From an uncultured Lentisphaeria bacterium (GTDB lineage: Bacteria; Verrucomicrobiota; Lentisphaeria; Victivallales; Victivallaceae): 9,865 nt of DNA. The stretch lies in NCBI GenBank assembly GCA_903821255.1, contig CAIJKT010000044.1:1-9865 (forward strand), read 5' to 3'. The notes under the pieces are model-generated. The model did no database searches and was not told where the DNA came from. It was given only the letters and a program-made list of their open reading frames with translations. This document shows positions 6,106 to 9,865 of this stretch, piece by piece. The position numbers were made by a program, and so were the translations under genes. Each line of letters opens with the position of its first letter. The first letter of the stretch is position 1.

Positions 6106-6205
6106 TTACTCAGGATCTTCTTTTGCGGCAGTTTTTTTTAATTCGCATGAAGAGATCATCCCGGGCAAAATAAGCTATATCTCAATAACATTTAATTTTT
6201 TTTGA
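6050..6205 (+). CDS. Small overlapping ORF upstream of amtB1
   Basis: A 51-residue open frame (MEKTALDDNNDN..., ending ...SITFNFF) overlaps the previous small ORF in another frame and stops 24 bases before amtB1. TAGG at 6039-6042 lies 7 bases before the ATG, a weak ribosome binding site. I recognise no family. The acidic start and the stretch KVCLQVDYSGSSFAAVFF look more protein-like than the tail of the overlapping ORF. This would fit its being the second half of a frameshifted gene, but chance is possible in this AT-rich leader. Confidence 0.25.
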   Translation: MEKTALDDNNDNKVCLQVDYSGSSFAAVFFNSHEEIIPGKISYISITFNFF

Positions 6206-6229
6206 AATAATATTCAGGAATTCAATACT

Positions 6230-7651
6230 ATGAAACGATTAATGAAAATCAAAAACTACAAAGTCCTGCTGACTGCGTTGCTGCTTATGGCGGGCTGCGC
6301 AGTATTATTTGCAGATGCAGTACCTGCGCCTGCAGTACCGGCAACAACTGCAATACAGCCCGCGGCAGCGCCTGTGGCGGCAACGGCGGCCGCGATATCG
6401 AAAGTCAATGCCGGCGATACGGCCTGGGTGCTGGCTTCGGCGGCGCTCGTAATGTTAATGACGGTTCCCGGACTGGCCTTCTTTTACGGCGGACTGGTCA
6501 GAAAGAAAAACGTGCTGTCCATTCTTATGCAGTGTTTTGCCATTATGTGCCTTATCAGCATACACTGGGTCGTAATCGGCTACAGCCTGTCCTTCGGGCC
6601 TGACGTTGGCGGCAAGGGGCTGATCGGAAGTTTAAGCTGGGCGTTTCTCAACGGCGTCGGACTGGAGCCGCATGATTTCTATGCCACCACCATCCCGCAT
6701 CAGGCTTTTATGATCTTCCAGTGCATGTTTGCCGTAATCACCCCGGCGCTTATTATCGGGGCGTTTGCCGAGCGCTTGAAGTTCTCCAGTTTCTGCGTAT
6801 TCACTCTGCTCTGGGCAACATTTGTTTATGACCCGCTGGCACACTGGGTATGGGCCAACGGCGGCATCCTCGGCACGGCCGGCGGCATGGGCGCGCTGGA
6901 CTTTGCGGGCGGCACCGTGGTACATATTAACGCCGGGATGGCGGCACTGGCCGCAGTTCTGATTCTCGGCAGGAGAAAAGGATTTCCGGAGAAGATTTCG
7001 CCGCCGCATAATCTGCCGTTTGCAGTACTTGGCGCCGGCCTCCTGTGGTTCGGCTGGTTCGGGTTCAATGCCGGAAGCGCGCTGGCGGCAAACGGCCTGG
7101 CGGCGAGCGCATTCGTTGTGACTCATATCGGGGCTGCGATAGCAGGGATTACCTGGGCGGTCATGGACTACATATTCAATAAGCGCCCGACCGTTCTCGG
7201 GATTATCACCGGAGCGGTTGCAGGACTGGTCGCGATTACCCCTGCTTCCGGGTTCGTAAACCTGGCCGGAGCTTTCGGCGTCGGTATCGGCGCCGGTGTG
7301 ATCTGCTACCTTTCAGTGGCATTTCTCAAGCCCAGATTCCATTATGATGATTCGCTGGACGCTTTCGGCGTTCATGGCGTCGGCGGTATCTGGGGCGCAA
7401 TTGCAACCGGTATTTTCGCGACTACCAGCGTCAACAGCGGCGGCGCGAACGGCCTGCTGTACGGCAATCCCGGCCTGCTCTGGATTCAAATCAAAGTCGT
7501 CCTCATTACTATGGTTTTCTCGTTTGTCGCATCATTTATCCTGTTTAAGCTGGTGGACAAGGTAATGGGTCTGCGGGTTACCGACCATGAAGAACGCATC
7601 GGGCTGGATCTGAGCGAACACCGCGAAGCGGCCTACACAATACTTGAATAA
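6230..7651 (+). CDS. amtB: Ammonium channel AmtB (canonical twin-His copy)
   Basis: A trimeric inner-membrane ammonium channel of the Amt/Mep/Rh family; 473 residues. The N-terminus (1-30) looks like a cleaved signal peptide (hydrophobic 11-28, then FADA), followed by an Ala/Pro-rich linker (30-57) longer than in E. coli AmtB. The channel core (about 60-445, eleven expected membrane helices) shows the key residues by alignment to E. coli: gate Phe167 (FQCMF), Trp208 (AHWVW), Asp224 and His232 in LDFAGGTVVHINAG, the GWFGFNAGS block (275-283) and His382 in FGVHGVGG. The twin histidines are His232 and His382. The C-terminal tail GLRVTDHEERIGLDLSEH is the type that docks GlnK. AGGA at 6216-6219 is 10 bases before the ATG. 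glnK1 follows after 12 bases. Expression is probably from the sigma-54 promoter at 5917. Confidence 0.96.
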   Translation: MKRLMKIKNYKVLLTALLLMAGCAVLFADAVPAPAVPATTAIQPAAAPVAATAAAISKVNAGDTAWVLASAALVMLMTVPGLAFFYGGLVRKKNVLSILMQCFAIMCLISIHWVVIGYSLSFGPDVGGKGLIGSLSWAFLNGVGLEPHDFYATTIPHQAFMIFQCMFAVITPALIIGAFAERLKFSSFCVFTLLWATFVYDPLAHWVWANGGILGTAGGMGALDFAGGTVVHINAGMAALAAVLILGRRKGFPEKISPPHNLPFAVLGAGLLWFGWFGFNAGSALAANGLAASAFVVTHIGAAIAGITWAVMDYIFNKRPTVLGIITGAVAGLVAITPASGFVNLAGAFGVGIGAGVICYLSVAFLKPRFHYDDSLDAFGVHGVGGIWGAIATGIFATTSVNSGGANGLLYGNPGLLWIQIKVVLITMVFSFVASFILFKLVDKVMGLRVTDHEERIGLDLSEHREAAYTILE

Positions 7652-7663
7652 CGGAGGTTTACC

Positions 7664-8005
7664 ATGAAATACATCATTGCGGTCATTCAGCCGGACAGGC
7701 TGGACGACGTGTTGCAGAAGCTCGAAGAGAAGGAGATTCATCTCGTCACCGTTTCCAGCGTCATGGGGCGCGGCAGACAAAAGGGTATTCCCGCAGTTTA
7801 CCGCAGTCACAAGGAGGCCGGCAGCCTTTTAAAGAAAACGAAGCTGGAGATCGCCGTGAATGACGATTACGTGAATGCGGCGATTGAGGCCATCGTCCAG
7901 GGTGCGCAGACCGGCGAGATCGGCGACGGCAAGATCTTCATCATCAACCTGGATGAATGCATCCGCATCCGCACCCAGGAAACAGGGCATCTTGCAATAG
8001 GATAA
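7664..8005 (+). CDS. glnK: P-II signal protein GlnK, first copy
   Basis: A trimeric cytosolic sensor of ATP/ADP and 2-oxoglutarate that plugs AmtB when nitrogen is plentiful; called GlnK from the amtB linkage. The 113 residues align without gaps to P-II proteins: MKYIIAVIQPDRLDDV at the start, Gln39 in GRGRQKG, TGEIGDGKIF (83-92) with Lys90, and the C-terminal ECIRIRTQE with Arg101 and Arg103 for nucleotide binding. The T-loop reads GIPAVYRSHKEAGSLLKK (41-58). Tyr46 is present, but position 51, the tyrosine uridylylated in enteric P-II, is Glu, and position 49, phosphorylated in cyanobacteria, is His. Neither known modification site is therefore present. GGAGG at 7653-7657, 6 bases before the ATG, is a strong ribosome binding site. 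Confidence 0.95.
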   Translation: MKYIIAVIQPDRLDDVLQKLEEKEIHLVTVSSVMGRGRQKGIPAVYRSHKEAGSLLKKTKLEIAVNDDYVNAAIEAIVQGAQTGEIGDGKIFIINLDECIRIRTQETGHLAIG

Positions 8006-8022
8006 GTAATCAAAATATACAT

Positions 8023-8052
8023 TTCCCGGACTGTCTGGAAAACAGCCGGGAA
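8023..8052 (+). other. Stem-loop after glnK1
   Basis: ttcccgg pairs with ccgggaa and, past a single bulged A, ctgt pairs with acag: an 11-bp stem around a 7-base loop. It is followed by tattatcaa rather than a T run, so it is not a textbook terminator. It may stabilise or partly end the first amtB-glnK message before the second cassette. Confidence 0.55.
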
Positions 8053-8094
8053 TATTATCAAGTTCATCAAAACATAATAAAGGGGGGCTTTAAG

Positions 8095-8196
8095 ATGTAC
8101 GGAAAAGAAATTTTCTTCAGAAACGGGCGATTTACTTGCACCATTGGGAAATCAAACCGCTGTCAGGAACCGCAATGCCGGCAATTTCAACAATGA
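8095..8196 (+). CDS. Small ORF between the two amtB-glnK cassettes
   Basis: A 33-residue open frame (MYGKEIFFRNG..., ending ...CQEPQCRQFQQ) has a strong ribosome binding site, AGGGGGG at 8081-8087, 7 bases before its ATG. That site is better than the one of amtB2. It carries two cysteines late in the sequence and many basic and Gln residues. It stops 27 bases before amtB2. I recognise no family. Its placement mirrors the small ORF ahead of amtB1, and both have a G-K-(S)-N-R stretch followed by a Gln/Arg-rich end, but the likeness is too weak to claim homology. It may be a leader peptide coupled to amtB2 translation. Confidence 0.4.
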   Translation: MYGKEIFFRNGRFTCTIGKSNRCQEPQCRQFQQ

Positions 8197-8223
8197 CCAC
8201 TTAGTAAATTACAGGTTTTGAAG

Positions 8224-9693
8224 ATGAAAAAAGTAATAATTGAATACAAAATGCTGATCCCGGCGATATTATTTATATTAGGCGCATTTCTGATTTTTGC
8301 CCGGCAGACATCAACACCGGCAATGATGACAATGGCGTCCATTCAGCTTCCTGTGGCGGCTCAGGCGGCCGCCGCATCCAATACCATGGCGATTCACCCT
8401 GTGGCGGTTCCGGCTCAAACTGCGGCCGCCGCTCCAATTTCCAGGGTCAATTCGGGCGATACGGCCTGGGTGCTGGTTGCAACCGCCATGGTCATGCTGA
8501 TGACCGTGCCCGGCCTGGCGTTTTTCTATTGCGGACTGGTGAGAAAGAAGAACGTCCTGTCGATTCTCATGCAGTGCTTTACTATAATGTGCATCCTGAG
8601 TCTGCATTGGGTGATCATCGGTTACAGCCTGGCATTCGGGCCCGACCTCGGCGGCAAGGGGCTGATCGGCGGCATGGAATGGGCGTTTCTCGAAGGCGTC
8701 GGACTGGAGCCGCATAATTTTTACGCGACAACCGTTCCGCACCAGGTGTTTATGATCTTCCAGTGCATGTTTGCCGTAATCACCCCGGCGCTGATTATCG
8801 GCGCGTTTGCCGAAAGAATAAAATTTTCCAGCCTCTGTGTGTTCGTGCTGCTGTGGGCGACGCTGGTGTATGATCCGCTGGCGCACTGGGTATGGTCCAA
8901 CGGCGGGTTTCTCAGCACGGCCGGCGGCATGGGCGTCCTGGACTTCGCCGGCGGCACTGTGATCGAGATCAATTCCGGCATGGCGTCCCTGGCGGCGGCG
9001 CTGATTATCGGCAAGCGGAAAGGCTACCCGGACAAAATCTCCCCGCCGCATAATCTGCCGTTTGCGGTGCTCGGCGCCGGGCTGCTCTGGTTCGGCTGGT
9101 TCGGGTTCAATGCCGGCAGCGCGATGGCGGCAAACGGCCTGGCCGCAAACGCGTTTGTGACGACTCATCTCGCGGGGGCGACCGCTGCCGTCGCCTGGGC
9201 GATTATGGACTGTATTTATAATAAGCGGCCGACGGTCCTCGGGATCATCACCGGCGCGGTGGCCGGACTGGTCGCGATCACCCCGGCCTGCGGCTTTGTC
9301 AATTTGCGCGGCGCCATCGGCATCGGGCTCGGGGCCGGAGTTTTGTGCTACCCGGTGGTGGCTTTCCTGAAACCGAGGTTCAACTATGATGATTCGCTGG
9401 ACGTGTTCGGCGTCCACGGAATCGGCGGCATCTGGGGCGTGATCGCCACCGGGCTTTATGCGACGACCAGCGTCAACGACGCTGCCGCAAACGGCTTGTT
9501 CTACGGCAATCCGGCGCAGTTCTGGATTCAATGCAAAGCCGCCGGGATTACTATTGTTTTCTCCTTTGTCGTGTCGTTTATACTGCTGAAAGTGGTTGAC
9601 GCGGTGATGGGGCTGCGGGTTACCGACCATGAAGAACGCATCGGGCTGGATCTCAGCGAACATCGCGAAACAGCTTACACAATACTTGAATAA
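8224..9693 (+). CDS. amtB: Ammonium channel paralogue AmtB2 with Glu for first pore His
   Basis: A second Amt-family channel, 489 residues, clearly a paralogue of the upstream AmtB. Residues 10-26 are a hydrophobic signal or anchor without an obvious cleavage site, followed by an Ala-rich linker (about 40-72). Conserved pore parts are Phe183 (FQCMF), Trp224 (AHWVW), Asp240 in LDFAGGTVIEINSG, GWFGFNAGS (291-299) and His398 in FGVHGIGG. The residue aligned with E. coli His168 is Glu248 (GAG at 8965-8967) rather than His, so the twin-His pair is Glu/His as in yeast Mep1 and Mep3. Cys103 replaces the usual Gly in FYGGL. The GlnK-docking tail is nearly identical to that of the first copy. A TTG at 8218 is also in frame, but ATG at 8224 has AGG at 8213-8215 with 8 bases spacing and was chosen. 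Confidence 0.95.
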   Translation: MKKVIIEYKMLIPAILFILGAFLIFARQTSTPAMMTMASIQLPVAAQAAAASNTMAIHPVAVPAQTAAAAPISRVNSGDTAWVLVATAMVMLMTVPGLAFFYCGLVRKKNVLSILMQCFTIMCILSLHWVIIGYSLAFGPDLGGKGLIGGMEWAFLEGVGLEPHNFYATTVPHQVFMIFQCMFAVITPALIIGAFAERIKFSSLCVFVLLWATLVYDPLAHWVWSNGGFLSTAGGMGVLDFAGGTVIEINSGMASLAAALIIGKRKGYPDKISPPHNLPFAVLGAGLLWFGWFGFNAGSAMAANGLAANAFVTTHLAGATAAVAWAIMDCIYNKRPTVLGIITGAVAGLVAITPACGFVNLRGAIGIGLGAGVLCYPVVAFLKPRFNYDDSLDVFGVHGIGGIWGVIATGLYATTSVNDAAANGLFYGNPAQFWIQCKAAGITIVFSFVVSFILLKVVDAVMGLRVTDHEERIGLDLSEHRETAYTILE

Positions 9694-9705
9694 CGGAGGT
9701 TCAAC

Positions 9706-9865
9706 ATGAAATACATCATTGCGGTCATTCAACCGGACAGGCTGGACGACGTGCTGCAGAAACTCGAAGAAAAGGAGATCCATCTGGTCACTGTCTCCAG
9801 CGTCATGGGCCGCGGCAGACAAAAGGGTATTCCCGCAGTTTACCGCAGCCATAAGGAGGCAGGCA
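9706..9865 (+). CDS. glnK: P-II signal protein GlnK, second copy (partial at window edge)
   Basis: The first 53 codons of a second P-II gene are visible; the window ends inside the T-loop coding region. All 53 residues are identical to the upstream GlnK, including Gln39, Tyr46 and Glu51 in place of the uridylylated Tyr. The DNA differs at 12 sites, all synonymous. It begins 12 bases after amtB2 with the same GGAGG ribosome binding site and spacing as the first copy. The rest of the gene and anything downstream cannot be judged. Confidence 0.95.
   Translation, partial: MKYIIAVIQPDRLDDVLQKLEEKEIHLVTVSSVMGRGRQKGIPAVYRSHKEAG

Noticed and set aside
8124..8141. Second sigma-54 promoter before amtB2
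   Set aside because: GG and TTGCA are correctly spaced, but most other consensus positions fail and it lies inside the small ORF downstream of that ORF's ribosome site.
8311..9852. 513-residue open frame antisense to amtB2 and glnK2
   Set aside because: It is a composition-driven shadow of a GC-rich third-position gene, is His/Arg/Asp-rich with no family features, and the sense strand holds a clear channel gene.

Overview
The window reads as accessory-free chromosomal DNA of a Gram-negative bacterium with moderately high GC coding sequence and AT-rich control regions. The ammonium channels carry N-terminal signal or anchor segments, which fits a cell with an outer membrane. The gene families are widespread, so the phylum cannot be fixed from sequence alone. 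My best guess is the PVC group, perhaps Lentisphaerota (Victivallis-like); this is low-confidence inference resting on general impression. No rRNA, tRNA, CRISPR array, transposase or phage gene was seen.

Layout. (1) Positions 1-772 are non-coding and unusually structured. They hold a modular repeat (hairpin, purine-rich 9-mer tract, conserved core ending in a small stem-loop) in three good copies and one decayed copy, six copies of an 11-base motif tgtccaRaatg, and several GC-rich hairpins. (2) On the + strand, aroB (3-dehydroquinate synthase) overlaps dprA (ssDNA-binding RecA loader) by 8 bases. (3) On the - strand, converging on dprA, lie dppA (zinc D-aminopeptidase), a DUF47/PhoU-like gene and a Pit-family phosphate permease, all with short gaps and probably one operon. 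(4) Positions 5597-5988 form a control region between the divergent dppA and nitrogen genes. It contains a very good sigma-54 promoter (5917-5934) and two palindromic operator-like sites about 112 and 142 bases upstream of the predicted start. (5) From there to the right edge is a nitrogen cluster: small leader ORF(s), amtB1, glnK1, a stem-loop, another small ORF, amtB2, glnK2 (cut by the window edge).

How it works together. The nitrogen cluster is probably switched on by nitrogen limitation through RpoN and an enhancer-binding protein. It makes two ammonium channels, each followed at 12 bases by its own P-II regulator. The two P-II proteins are identical over all 53 visible residues despite 12 synonymous DNA differences. 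The two channels have diverged: AmtB1 has the canonical twin histidines, while AmtB2 has glutamate (Glu248) in place of the first pore histidine, as in fungal Mep1/Mep3-type transporters. The P-II proteins have Glu instead of the uridylylated Tyr51. The most interesting hypothesis is a duplicated, functionally split ammonium channel pair under one P-II input. It sits behind a sigma-54 promoter, and each channel gene is preceded by a small ORF with a good ribosome binding site.
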